Source: Paenibacillus auburnensis
Lineage (GTDB): Bacteria > Bacillota > Bacilli > Paenibacillales > Paenibacillaceae
Direction of reading: 5' to 3'
NCBI RefSeq assembly: GCF_927798115.1
Contig: NZ_CAKMMG010000001.1
Coordinates: forward strand, 2,108,001 to 2,172,000
Length of the DNA: 64,000 nucleotides
The notes below the pieces were generated by a model. It saw only the letters and a list, made by a program, of their open reading frames with translations. It was not told where the DNA came from and made no database searches. Each line of letters begins with the position of its first letter. Within the stretch, counting starts at the first letter, position 1. Position numbers and translations under genes: made by a program. Of the stretch, positions 16,468 through 25,365 are shown piece after piece.

Positions 16468-18456
16468 CTAAACCGGCTCTTCCCGCATATCATGCTCCAT
16501 GAAGAGGATGTCGCGCTTCATCTCCTTCATGCCCTGTCTGGAGATCCGCCCGGTCTCGAACATGGCCTGAAGGTTGTCCCGCTCCAGCTGAATCCCGGCC
16601 CGGGCCAGCTCCTGTAATGACAGGTCGTAATCTTCGCGGGTACCTGTAGCTGATTGATCTCTGTTCAGACGAAGCAGCATCCGTTCATATTGCAGAATGA
16701 ACGCGCTGACCGTTTCCATCTCCTGCTTACCCTCCGCAAGGAGCGCGTTCAGCTGCTTAAGCACATAAGCAATGTTTTGGCTTCTGAGTCTGGTCCGTTC
16801 GGCTCGTCTTTCGCGGAAGCTTAGGCGGGCCTGCTGCAGGATGCCAACCACATCATCCCATTGCTTAACAGGGAACAATTCTCTTTTATACCGGGCATCC
16901 TTTGTACTCATATACAGCATCTGGTTAATTCTTCTCAAATACCGGTAGCCGGTATAAGGATCGACTTCTTTCCGCTCCAGCGCAAGCAGCGTGTTCTCCC
17001 GTTCCCATTGCAGGACCAACAGGCCCAGAGCACGCTGCATGTTATCACTTCTGTCGTCCTTCCGGAGCGTGCGGATTCTGGAGGTATACGTATTGATGAG
17101 CTGAACGGCGGCCAGCCGGTTTTGGTCTGTGGTCAGATCGTTCAAGCCGGCAACCACATTTCTCAGAATCTCAATTTTGGCCTGTACCTCCTCTTCTTCC
17201 TGCGCAGTTGCCGGCTCTTTCCCGAGCAGCAGCGGCAGCAGATAATTGGAGGCCAGCAGTGTCCACAAAATCACGCCGGACGCCAGGAAGATGATGAGAT
17301 CCCTTGACGGAAAGGCAGTTCCATCCTTAAGAAAAAACGGCAGCGACAACGTACTCGCCAGTGTGATCGTTCCCCGGACGCCCGACAGGGAGAGGATCAG
17401 CGCCTTTTTGAATCTGCCCTTCCCCAAGCTGCGTGCATCGCCGTCCTCCGGAACATCTATTAAAAGTACCCAGATCAACCGCAGCCCGAGTACGGCTACA
17501 GTCAACAATAGAGTATACATCACGACTTTGAAATTCCCGATTTCCGGGCTGTTCCAAATGGTCTGAATAATCTCAGGCAGCTGTGTGCCAAGCAGCAGGA
17601 AGACCAGGCCGTTCAGCACAAAGATGATAACGGACCAGGTGCTTTTGGAGACAACCCGCAGCTTGGCTACCTCGGGATTCATTTTCTTATAGCTGAAGGA
17701 ATGGGCAATCCCTGCAGCGACTACAGCAAGAATGCCATTGACCCCCAGTTCTTCGGCCGCCATAAATATCATAAAGGGTGTCAGAATCTCAATCAGCATA
17801 TGGAGGGTAACGTTCTCCATGCCGAGTCTGCGCAGCCATTTTACCACTCCATATTTCACCAGTGTGAGCAGCAGACCCAGGGCCACCCCGCCAAGTGAGA
17901 TAGAAATAAAGCTGAGCCCGGCGGACTTGAAGGAGAACATCCCGGTAACCATAGCGGCTGCGGCAAATTGAAAGGATACCAGACCCGATGCATCATTGAT
18001 TAAGGATTCTCCTTCAAGGATCTGCATTGTGCGGTGGGGGATTTTGACCTTCTGCTCCAGCGCACCGACGGCTACAGCATCCGTAGGCGCCAGGGCAGCC
18101 GCCAGCGCAAAGGACGCCGCCAGCGGGATCACCGGAAGCAGAGCGTGTACGAAATACCCCACAGCACCGACCGTTAGGAACACGAGACCCAGCGCCAGCA
18201 AAAGAATGGGCTTCTTGAGCTTCCAAAGCGCCTCTTTATCCGCATGCCTGCCATCATTGAACAGCAGCGGAGCAATGAACAGTAGCAGAAACAGCTCTGG
18301 ATTTAATATCACTTCATAATGCAGGGGCAGCAAGGTAATCGCCATTCCCAGCGTAATTTGGATAATCGGCACAGAGACCGACGGAATAAACCGGTTCACC
18401 AGATTGGATACCGCCAGCGCCGCCAGCATGAGTAAAATATATTCAAACAATTCCAA
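16468..18456 (-). CDS. CPA1-family Na+/H+ antiporter
   Basis: 662 residues: about 12 membrane helices in the first ~410 residues, then a long soluble tail. Family signatures: NDGRHADKEALW after the second helix region, ALAPTDAVAVGALEQ, LEGESLINDASGLVSF (conserved ND of CPA1 antiporters, near residue 155), and LSGVRGTITLAS. The tail (about 420-662) is helical and charged and probably regulatory. It exchanges internal Na+ (or K+) for protons across the cell membrane. Length and tail are like NhaP/NhaK-type Bacillus antiporters. It appears monocistronic. Confidence 0.9.
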   Translation of the reverse strand: MELFEYILLMLAALAVSNLVNRFIPSVSVPIIQITLGMAITLLPLHYEVILNPELFLLLFIAPLLFNDGRHADKEALWKLKKPILLLALGLVFLTVGAVGYFVHALLPVIPLAASFALAAALAPTDAVAVGALEQKVKIPHRTMQILEGESLINDASGLVSFQFAAAAMVTGMFSFKSAGLSFISISLGGVALGLLLTLVKYGVVKWLRRLGMENVTLHMLIEILTPFMIFMAAEELGVNGILAVVAAGIAHSFSYKKMNPEVAKLRVVSKSTWSVIIFVLNGLVFLLLGTQLPEIIQTIWNSPEIGNFKVVMYTLLLTVAVLGLRLIWVLLIDVPEDGDARSLGKGRFKKALILSLSGVRGTITLASTLSLPFFLKDGTAFPSRDLIIFLASGVILWTLLASNYLLPLLLGKEPATAQEEEEVQAKIEILRNVVAGLNDLTTDQNRLAAVQLINTYTSRIRTLRKDDRSDNMQRALGLLVLQWERENTLLALERKEVDPYTGYRYLRRINQMLYMSTKDARYKRELFPVKQWDDVVGILQQARLSFRERRAERTRLRSQNIAYVLKQLNALLAEGKQEMETVSAFILQYERMLLRLNRDQSATGTREDYDLSLQELARAGIQLERDNLQAMFETGRISRQGMKEMKRDILFMEHDMREEPV

Positions 18457-18798
18457 AGGTTACTTCCCTCCATCTCTGTAGTCAGGGTTAATGTAGTGTA
18501 ATTCATGAATTCAAACTGAATGTAAATACGCCGCTTAGGTTATTTATCGGCAATTCCTTATGTGAAAGTTGAAGCTATGGTTTTTCTATTTAGGGAATTA
18601 TCCGTGACTGCAGAGAAAATTTGGTCTTCCGGCCGCTGTTAGATTTGGATTTCCTCGAATAGTTAATGTATATTTTCAAGTTCGAAGGGACCATTGCCAA
18701 AGCTGAATCATTCATGCAAAACAAATGCTTCCCTTTACCGGGGAAGCAATTGCTGTGAGATAAACGTCAAGTATTATGGATTCTCTTAGGCAGAATCT
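18457..18798. other. Intergenic region, 342 bases
   Basis: AT-rich stretch between the antiporter start and the end of the Lrp-type gene. Apart from a hairpin terminator at 18726-18748 I see no gene, repeat or clear operator. The antiporter promoter should lie near 18470-18560. Confidence 0.6.
18726..18748 (-). terminator. Terminator of the Lrp/AsnC gene
   Basis: TGCTTCCC (18726-18733) pairs with GGGAAGCA (18741-18748); on the minus strand TTTGTTTT follows. Confidence 0.65.
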
Positions 18799-19209
18799 TC
18801 ATGATTTTTTTATCACCATCGACACTTTATAGTTCGCATATTCATTTAACCCGTCCAGGAATTCATCTATATGCTGATTGGATGGAAATCTGCACTCCAG
18901 AAGGTAACACCCATCCCCGCCAATTTTATAAGTATTCAACACAAAGGGCTCTTTCATTTTAATATAGGCCAACAACGGTTGGTGATTAAGTGTATTGGTA
19001 TAGAGCGTGATGAAAGCATGAATAATACACCCTAACTTGGATTGATTAACTTTTATCGTATACCCTTCAAGCACTCCAGTATCCTCCAGTTTCGCAACAC
19101 GGCTTGCTGCTGCCTGCCCGGTCATATGCACTTTCTCCCCTAATTCTTTCATGGTGATACGGCTATTTTTGGATAATTCAGACAGAATAAGCAAATCGGT
19201 TTGATCCAT
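18799..19209 (-). CDS. Lrp/AsnC family transcriptional regulator
   Basis: 136 residues. An N-terminal winged helix (MDQTDLLILSELSKNSRITMKELGEKVHMTGQAAASRV) is followed by an AsnC/RAM-type effector domain (LGCIIHAFITLYTN to the end), somewhat shorter than the usual 150-160 residues. Such regulators sense amino acids or related small molecules as octamers. It is divergent from a metallo-beta-lactamase-fold gene and may control it. Base composition is visibly more AT-rich than the surroundings. Ribosome site AGGAGGGACTTCA upstream of the ATG. Confidence 0.88.
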   Translation of the reverse strand: MDQTDLLILSELSKNSRITMKELGEKVHMTGQAAASRVAKLEDTGVLEGYTIKVNQSKLGCIIHAFITLYTNTLNHQPLLAYIKMKEPFVLNTYKIGGDGCYLLECRFPSNQHIDEFLDGLNEYANYKVSMVIKKS

Positions 19210-19371
19210 TGAAGTCCCTCCTATGAAATGCGTGAAAATCTAAGCAAGCGTATTAAGATCACTTTCTTTCAAAATTAAAGTCAAATCATCCAAAGACTTG
19301 ATTTTATATATGTAAGTTCAATGGTCTCCTAGGTACAATAATATTATAACAAAAGAAAAGGAGCTAATTTT

Positions 19372-20133
19372 ATGAAAGTTAGATTGATAAGAAACGCAAC
19401 CTTGGTTGTTGAATATGCAGGCAAGAAATTTTTGGTTGATCCATTCCTGGCAGAGAAGGGAACTCTTCCGCCATTTCCTGCTTTCACTAAAAATGAACAA
19501 TATAACCCTTTAGTTCAATTACCGGTATCGCTTGAAGATTTAATTAAGGGTGTAGATGCGATCATTGTTACTCATTTACATTATGACCACTTCGATGAAG
19601 CCGCCAAAGAAGTGCTGCCAAAAAACGTAAAAATGTTTGTACAAAATGAAGAAGATGCAACAGAAATCAAAAAAGCCGGTTTCCAGGACATTGAAGTTTT
19701 ATCGGACAGCACATCCTTTGAAGGGATCCAACTCGTGAAAACGAAAGGCGAACACGGGAGAGGAGAGGTCTTACACCTAGCCGGAGCAGTTTGTGGTGTT
19801 GTTTTTAATCATCCAGATGAGAAAAGGTTATATGTCGCCGGAGACACCGTATGGTACGAAGATGTTCAAAAAGAAATCGAAACCCACCAGCCGGAAGTCA
19901 TTGTCGTTAATGGAGGAGATGCCCAGCTCACAGAAGGCGGCTCTTTGATTATGGGAAAAGACGATATTTATGAAGTGCATAAGGCTGCCCCTAACGCGGT
20001 GATTGTTTCAGTTCACATGGAAGCAGTAAATCACTGGACCTTGTCTAGAGCAGAGTTAAAAAGCTTCCTAAATGAAAAAGGGATTACTTCTAATGTATTC
20101 GTGCCGGATGACGGCGAATCTTATACATTCTAA
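19372..20133 (+). CDS. MBL-fold metallo-hydrolase (UlaG/RomA-like)
   Basis: 253 residues. THLHYDHFD at residues 67-75 gives the HxHxDH metal motif (H68, H70, D72, H73); VDPFLAEKG, an H-G-rich segment EHGRGE, AGDTVWYE (conserved Asp) and SVHMEAVNHW complete the two-metal site. No signal peptide, so cytoplasmic. Related proteins hydrolyse lactones or phosphoesters, but the substrate here is unknown. It is lysine-rich and AT-rich, like the divergent Lrp gene, suggesting that the two arrived together. Start: ATG after AAAGGAG. A strong terminator follows. Confidence 0.88.
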   Translation: MKVRLIRNATLVVEYAGKKFLVDPFLAEKGTLPPFPAFTKNEQYNPLVQLPVSLEDLIKGVDAIIVTHLHYDHFDEAAKEVLPKNVKMFVQNEEDATEIKKAGFQDIEVLSDSTSFEGIQLVKTKGEHGRGEVLHLAGAVCGVVFNHPDEKRLYVAGDTVWYEDVQKEIETHQPEVIVVNGGDAQLTEGGSLIMGKDDIYEVHKAAPNAVIVSVHMEAVNHWTLSRAELKSFLNEKGITSNVFVPDDGESYTF

Positions 20134-20167
20134 TATATAGGGATTACTATTCACTATAAATTTTAAA

Positions 20168-20200
20168 AAAACAGCTGCCGGAGGTTCCGGCAGCTGTTTT
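20168..20200. terminator. Strong bidirectional terminator
   Basis: AAAACAGCTGCCGGA (20168-20182) pairs perfectly with TCCGGCAGCTGTTTT (20186-20200) around a 3-base loop. It serves the metallo-hydrolase and the convergent oxidoreductase operon. Confidence 0.92.
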
Positions 20201-20266
20201 TCGTTTACCATAGCCCTCAGCGTATTCAAAAAACGACTCGACCCATTTAAAAATATTACAACATAA

Positions 20267-21259
20267 CTACACCAAAGCCGCTAAAATACGGTCACACAAA
20301 TCCATCGTCAGCACATTATCCCGCCCGTTCGATAGCGGCAGGATCCCCTGTGTGCAGCATTCCATGAAATGTGCCATCTCACCCACAAATCCGCGCAGGT
20401 ATAAATCGCGATAGGCGCCGGACATCGGTGAAGCGGAGGGTGTAAATACGGAATCCTGCTCCTCCAGCGATTGCCAAGGCAAGGAATCACCGGTCCGCGA
20501 TTGATGGATAACAAGCTTATCGATCTCTTCCGCGGAGGCGAAGCCATGATCAAATGTAACCAGCAGACGTTCACTCTCTCTGGACCAGGCCGTCATTCCG
20601 GTAAAATACACATTACCGACAATCCCGTTCTCAAATTTGAGCGCAATGCTCTGTGAGATGAATTCGCCGCTGCTGCTGCTGAAACCCGAGATTTGTGCAA
20701 CTTCCCCGAACAGAAACCGCATCAGATCAATGATATGAATGGCTGCCAGCTTGATAAACTGCTCCTCGTCCTTGCAAAAAGGAGTGCTGTCCACGGCGAA
20801 AGTCGCCTGAAAAGAACGGGCAGCGCCCAGCGTTTCTCCTTCTATGAGCTCTTTCAATTTCTTATAGACAGGGGCGTAGCGCTTCATGAACCCTACCATT
20901 ACAATTACTCCGGCTTGTTTGGCCGCATCCGCGATCTGCAGCGCTTCGCCGGCATTCCAGCCGAGCGGCTTGTCCACATAGACATTTTTGCCGGCTCTGA
21001 TACAATCGAGCACCATAGCGGTCTGATCCCCAGGCTGGGCAACGACCACAACGCCGTCGCACTCCTCCTGTTCCAGCATCAATTGATAGTCGTCATACGC
21101 CTTGCCACGGCTTCCGAACCGCTGGAGCGCCGCTTTTGACCGTTCCAGATCACGGGTAGATATGGCTGTAATTTCTGCTCCTGCTCTAATTACAGAAGGA
21201 TAAATATTGGTCGATGCATGAAAGCCTGCGCCGATGAAACAGAGTTTTGCTGTACTCAA
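20267..21259 (-). CDS. Gfo/Idh/MocA-family oxidoreductase
   Basis: 330 residues. The N-terminal Rossmann domain starts CFIGAGFHASTNIYPSV; VYVDKPLGWNAGEALQI holds the family's EKP-like lysine (here DKP), and the AIHIIDLMRFLFGEV helix gives the H-x3-D catalytic pair. These enzymes reduce or oxidise sugars, polyols or related compounds with NAD(P). The substrate is not evident. It starts at TTG 21259, nine bases after GGAG. It lies 47 bases downstream of an SDR gene on the same strand and the two are probably one operon. Confidence 0.88.
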   Translation of the reverse strand: MSTAKLCFIGAGFHASTNIYPSVIRAGAEITAISTRDLERSKAALQRFGSRGKAYDDYQLMLEQEECDGVVVVAQPGDQTAMVLDCIRAGKNVYVDKPLGWNAGEALQIADAAKQAGVIVMVGFMKRYAPVYKKLKELIEGETLGAARSFQATFAVDSTPFCKDEEQFIKLAAIHIIDLMRFLFGEVAQISGFSSSSGEFISQSIALKFENGIVGNVYFTGMTAWSRESERLLVTFDHGFASAEEIDKLVIHQSRTGDSLPWQSLEEQDSVFTPSASPMSGAYRDLYLRGFVGEMAHFMECCTQGILPLSNGRDNVLTMDLCDRILAALV

Positions 21260-21306
21260 GGCTGATCGCTCCTAATGTATGTCTTAGTTATATCCGGATT
21301 ATTATT

Positions 21307-22038
21307 CTACCACGGGAGCACATTACCGGCATAATCGGTAAGCATAAGCCCCTGCTCCACATCGTCCAGCTTCAGGCGGTTCTCTACCAACTGCAGGATG
21401 TGCCGGGCCGACTCATCGGGAGTGAGACTACCTGTGGTGTCCAGCTTACCTTGCATATACGTCTGAACATGCCCCGGATGGATGACCATCACCTTACCGC
21501 CCTGCTCCGAGATCTGATTATGGATCAGCTGAGACTGCATATTGAGGGCTGCCTTGGACATACAATAGGCGTACCAGCTGGTGCGCCGGCAGGCTCCGAT
21601 GCTGCCGGCTTCAGAGGAAATATTGACGATCAGCCTGCTCTCACTGAGGAGTAGCGGTTCGATTAAGCCATTTGACATGCGAAGCGCCCCCAGCGTATTC
21701 ACCCGGAATACCTGCTCCATCTCTGCAAAATCCAGCTCATCCTGAACCGTAGCTTGTATATCCCCCAGAATCGCACCATTGTTAATTAGAATGTCCACCC
21801 GGTCCGTAACGGCTGAGACCGCGTCCAGCGCAAGCTTCACACTCTCTTCATCGCTTATATCCAGCTGCAGCACCTGCAACCGTTCTTTATGGCTTGCCTT
21901 AAGCTGACCCAGTGCATTATCATTCTCTTGTTGATACTGACCGGCAAACACATGATAACCCTGATCGAGCAGCTGCTTAACCAGACTGAGTCCGACACCC
22001 CGGTCAGCGCCGGTTACCATAACCCATTTTTTTTGCAT
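21307..22038 (-). CDS. Short-chain dehydrogenase/reductase
   Basis: 243 residues. TGADRGVGLSL near the N-terminus is a TGxxxGxG dinucleotide motif; NNGAI takes the place of NNAG; the active site is the serine of NISSEAGS with YAYCMSK (Tyr-x3-Lys). PGHVQTYM follows as usual. The carbonyl substrate is unknown. The start ATG follows GGAGG by seven bases. It is divergent from the DUF817 gene with about 40 bases between them and is probably the first gene of an operon with the Gfo/Idh/MocA gene. Confidence 0.9.
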   Translation of the reverse strand: MQKKWVMVTGADRGVGLSLVKQLLDQGYHVFAGQYQQENDNALGQLKASHKERLQVLQLDISDEESVKLALDAVSAVTDRVDILINNGAILGDIQATVQDELDFAEMEQVFRVNTLGALRMSNGLIEPLLLSESRLIVNISSEAGSIGACRRTSWYAYCMSKAALNMQSQLIHNQISEQGGKVMVIHPGHVQTYMQGKLDTTGSLTPDESARHILQLVENRLKLDDVEQGLMLTDYAGNVLPW

Positions 22039-22076
22039 AATTCCGCCTCCTGCTGATTCTATGAATACCTAAGGAG

Positions 22077-22853
22077 ATGATACCACTGAAACCATTCATA
22101 CAGCTGCTGCATTTTGGCTATCATCAGGCGATGAGCTGTATTTTTCCTGTAGCGATCTTTGGCACGCTGGCTCTTTCCAGTATGGTAGAGATTCCTTTCG
22201 TCTACCGTTATGATGCTGTTCTGATCATACTCCTTACCGTGCAGTATCTGATGTACCGCAGCGGACTGGAGACCTGGGATGAAATCAAAGTAATCTGTAT
22301 ATTTCACTTGATCGGCCTGCTGCTGGAAATCTATAAAGTCAGTATGGGATCCTGGTCCTACCCCGAGCCTGGGCTTACAAAAGTACTGGGTGTACCGCTC
22401 TATAGCGGATTTATGTATGCGAGTGTCGCAAGCTTTATGTGCCAGATCTGGCGCAGGCTGAAGATGGACATGACCGGATGGCCGGGGCTTGCTTCTGCGG
22501 GGATACTGGGAGGCGCCATCTATCTGAACTTTTTCACCCATCACTTTATTCCTGATTTCCGCTGGCTGCTGACAGCACTTGTATTCGTTGTCTTTTGGAG
22601 AACCTGGATTATATACCGGGTACGCTCCGTTACCTACCGGATGCCCTTATCGCTGGCTTTTATCATCGTTGGATTCTTCATCTGGCTGGCCGAAAATGTG
22701 GCTACCTTTTTTAATGCCTGGAAATATCCGGACCAGCAGCAAGCCTGGCATTGGGTCAGTTTCGGTAAAATCAGTTCATGGTTCCTGCTCGTCATCATTA
22801 GTGTCATTATTGTAGCCCAGTTAAAACATGTTAAAGCGGGAATGGGGAAGTAA
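22077..22853 (+). CDS. DUF817 family integral membrane protein
   Basis: 258 residues with about eight hydrophobic helices. FGYHQAMSCIFPVAIFGTLA and the highly conserved GLETWDEIKVICIFHLIGLLLEIYKVSMGSW segment fit DUF817 (YoaT-like) proteins, whose function is unknown. The ATG at 22077 is almost touching AAGGAG. A CTG at 22086 (KPFIQLLHFGY follows) has better spacing and may be the real start. The stop lies 4 bases before the next ATG, so it is translationally close to the P-loop gene. Confidence 0.82.
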   Translation: MIPLKPFIQLLHFGYHQAMSCIFPVAIFGTLALSSMVEIPFVYRYDAVLIILLTVQYLMYRSGLETWDEIKVICIFHLIGLLLEIYKVSMGSWSYPEPGLTKVLGVPLYSGFMYASVASFMCQIWRRLKMDMTGWPGLASAGILGGAIYLNFFTHHFIPDFRWLLTALVFVVFWRTWIIYRVRSVTYRMPLSLAFIIVGFFIWLAENVATFFNAWKYPDQQQAWHWVSFGKISSWFLLVIISVIIVAQLKHVKAGMGK

Positions 22854-22857
22854 TCAT

Positions 22858-23709
22858 ATGAAACCGAAGTTAATATTAATCGAAGGATTACCGGGCTCAG
22901 GGAAAACAACAACCGCTGGCTTAATCCATGAGCTGCTCAAGGAAATGAACCTTAGCGCTCAGCTATTCTTAGAGGGAAATGCGGACCATCCTGCTGACTA
23001 TGAAGGGGTCGCCTGTTTTACGGCAGCTGAACTCGCTGAATTATGGATTACCCATAACAAGTATAAAGAGTTATTGAGTAAACGGTTGATTACACAAGGG
23101 GACCGGCACTTCCTGGAATACCGGAAAATCAAACAGGAATTAGGAACGGATTTCCCGGATGAACTGCTGGCTGACGTCTCCAGATATGATATTTATGAAT
23201 TGCCGCTGGAGTACAACAGAACTCTGATCACAGAGCGTTGGAGAAGATTCTCAGCGGATGCTCAACACAGCCCTGACATCTATATTTTTGATTGCTGTTT
23301 CATACAAAATCCTGTAACTGTAGGGATGATCAAATATGGCGCAGCAAAAGAAGCCGTTATAAGCTATGTCGAAGAGCTGGCCGCCATTGCCAAGCCGCTG
23401 AAGCCGCTGCTGATTTACGTAGAGCAGAACGATCTTGATCGTTCTTTCCGCAAGGCTGTTCACGAAAGACCCAAAGAATGGTCTGAGGGATTTATAGATT
23501 ATTATACTAACCAGGGATATGGAGCACAGCAGGGGTACCATGGGTTAGAAGGAACCTTGCAGGTGCTGAAGGCACGAAAGGATCTGGAAGCAGAAATATT
23601 TAGCGGCCTGGCCATAGACAGGCACAGAGTGGATAACTCTGCATATGATCTGAGCGGTTATAAGCAAGCATTAACACAGATTCTGGCAGATCATTTCAGC
23701 CAGGTTTAG
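22858..23709 (+). CDS. P-loop nucleotide-binding protein, kinase-like
   Basis: 283 residues. A Walker A motif, GLPGSGKTT, lies at residues 10-18, followed by a helical body and [13 protein letters not shown], a possible Walker [23 protein letters not shown] could be the lid. This resembles small-molecule kinases or thymidylate-kinase-like proteins, with no closer assignment. ATG 22858 is preferred: GGGGAAG is just upstream and the P-loop then starts ten residues in. It is the second gene after DUF817 and is 13 bases before the DinB-fold gene. All three may be one transcript. Confidence 0.75.
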   Translation: MKPKLILIEGLPGSGKTTTAGLIHELLKEMNLSAQLFLEGNADHPADYEGVACFTAAELAELWITHNKYKELLSKRLITQGDRHFLEYRKIKQELGTDFPDELLADVSRYDIYELPLEYNRTLITERWRRFSADAQHSPDIYIFDCCFIQNPVTVGMIKYGAAKEAVISYVEELAAIAKPLKPLLIYVEQNDLDRSFRKAVHERPKEWSEGFIDYYTNQGYGAQQGYHGLEGTLQVLKARKDLEAEIFSGLAIDRHRVDNSAYDLSGYKQALTQILADHFSQV

Positions 23710-23722
23710 GGGGATTAAACGG

Positions 23723-24241
23723 ATGGATCAGAAATACCCGATTGGCACTTTTCAATTTGATGATGAAATTACAAACAAAGTTACAAGTGCTTGGATAAAC
23801 GAGATTGAAGATTTACCAGGATTATTACGGGAGGCGGTAAAAGACTTAGATAATGAACAGCTGGATACCGCTTATCGTTCTGGAGGATGGACTGTGCGGC
23901 AGGTAATACATCATCTTGCAGATAGTCATATGAATGCCTACATTCGCTTTAAATTGGCTCTTACAGAAGAAAGTCCTACAATTAAGCCCTATGATGAAAA
24001 GAAATGGGCTGAACTATCAGATTCTAAGTTGCCCGTGGATACTTCACTTTTACTCCTCGAATCATTGCACAAACGCTGGACTAACGTGTTACGTGGTTTA
24101 ACTCCTGCTGATATGGAAAAGACATTTATTCATCCGGAATCAGGTGAAGTTTCAATAGGTAGAAATATAGGAATCTATGCCTGGCACGGGAAGCATCATC
24201 TTGCACATATTACTTCTTTGCGTAACCGTAAGGGCTGGTAA
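23723..24241 (+). CDS. YfiT/BstA-type DinB-fold protein (bacillithiol transferase family)
   Basis: 172 residues. The pattern matches the YfiT family: [13 protein letters not shown] near the start, [18 protein letters not shown] (first metal histidine, about residue 67) and [21 protein letters not shown] at the end (further histidines). YfiT-like proteins are four-helix DinB-fold metalloproteins; several transfer bacillithiol to electrophiles, including antibiotics. Typical full length. It is AT-rich compared with neighbours. A perfect terminator follows. Substrate unknown. Confidence 0.87.
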   Translation: MDQKYPIGTFQFDDEITNKVTSAWINEIEDLPGLLREAVKDLDNEQLDTAYRSGGWTVRQVIHHLADSHMNAYIRFKLALTEESPTIKPYDEKKWAELSDSKLPVDTSLLLLESLHKRWTNVLRGLTPADMEKTFIHPESGEVSIGRNIGIYAWHGKHHLAHITSLRNRKGW

Positions 24242-24248
24242 TAAAAAT

Positions 24249-24280
24249 AAAGACAGGGATCATCACAGATCCCTGTCTTT
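24249..24280. terminator. Bidirectional terminator between yfiT-like gene and LacI gene
   Basis: AAAGACAGGGATC (24249-24261) and GATCCCTGTCTTT (24268-24280) form a perfect 13-pair stem with a 6-base loop between convergent genes. Confidence 0.92.
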
Positions 24281-25297
24281 TCAATTAATCATCTTGCAGG
24301 AGCCGCGTTTGAGCAACACCGCATCATAAACAATATGCTGATTGCTTGACCGTCCGGAAATAAGGTCGAACAGGACACCCACACTGGATAAAGCCATTTC
24401 GGTACCCGGCTGGCTGATGGTATCGAGCGACGGGTGATAATATTCAGCCATTTCAATCCCGTCAAAGCCGATGATCGAAATGTCATCCGGGATCGACAGA
24501 CCTGCGGTAAGCACCGCTTTGGCTGCGCCGATCGCAATCGTATCCGAAGCAGCGAACATGGCTGTAAGTCCCTTGTTCTTATTCAGCAGTCTCCGCGCGG
24601 CATTAAAGCCTGAGCTCGGACTGTATTCGCAGTCCTCGACCAGCCCGGCATCGTAAGGCAGACCATGCTCTTCGAGTGCCTGCTTGTAGCCCAGAAACCG
24701 CCGGTTGCCTGTCGTCTCATCCAATAAAGGAGACTTGGCCAGGAATCCGATATTCGTATGCCCTAGGGAGATCAGATAATTGGTGGCTTTATAGGCTTCC
24801 TTCAATTCATTGATAATCACACTGGAAAAGATGGCCGGGTCCACTTCCTGCGTGGAGGTGATGGTCGTCAGCACAAACGGAACCGTCAGCTGCTTAAACT
24901 TCTCCTCGGAATGATTATAGGTTCCGCCCATGAAGATAATCCCGCACAGATTCTTCTCCTTCACGAGCTGAATGGCTGCATTGATCTCATCCGTTCCATC
25001 CTCCACCTGCTGGATCAGAAACGGATATCCGCGCAGATTAACCTGCCGTTCAATTTCCTTGATCATATTGGAAAAGAACGGGTTGGTGATTCCTTTGACC
25101 ATCAGTGCAATATTCTTAGACTGTGTTGTTTTCAAATTCCGCGCGTTGGAATTGGGAATGTAATTGTATTCCTTGACCACACTCAGCACTTTTTCCCGCG
25201 TGGCTTTGCTCACGAGTCCCTTGTTATTGATTACCCTGGAAACCGTCGAGATGCCCACACCGGAAATCCGCGCGATATCCTTGATATTTACGTCCAC
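24281..25297 (-). CDS. LacI-family transcriptional regulator of the sugar-oligomer locus
   Basis: 338 residues. The N-terminal HTH starts VNIKDIARISGVGISTVSRV, with the LacI hinge NNKGLVSKATREKVLSVVKE; a periplasmic-binding-like effector domain follows (NIALMVKGITNPFF, AMFAASDTIAIGAAKA, ISIIGFDGIEMAEY). GTG 25297 is chosen because GGAGG is 6-7 bases before it and the product then begins right at the HTH. It lies 68 bases downstream of the binding-protein gene and probably ends the transporter operon, making it autoregulated. Two identical LacI-type palindromes in the divergent promoter region are its likely targets. Confidence 0.9.
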   Translation of the reverse strand: MDVNIKDIARISGVGISTVSRVINNKGLVSKATREKVLSVVKEYNYIPNSNARNLKTTQSKNIALMVKGITNPFFSNMIKEIERQVNLRGYPFLIQQVEDGTDEINAAIQLVKEKNLCGIIFMGGTYNHSEEKFKQLTVPFVLTTITSTQEVDPAIFSSVIINELKEAYKATNYLISLGHTNIGFLAKSPLLDETTGNRRFLGYKQALEEHGLPYDAGLVEDCEYSPSSGFNAARRLLNKNKGLTAMFAASDTIAIGAAKAVLTAGLSIPDDISIIGFDGIEMAEYYHPSLDTISQPGTEMALSSVGVLFDLISGRSSNQHIVYDAVLLKRGSCKMIN

Positions 25298-25365
25298 TTT
25301 ACTCCTCCATTTATGGGTAAAGGAGCTATATCGGATCATAGCTCCTTTACACCTTTTAACGTTCC

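Noticed and set aside
16242-16617. Short frames in both directions through the 51-bp repeat
   Set aside because: They only translate the tandem repeat and part of the antiporter gene.
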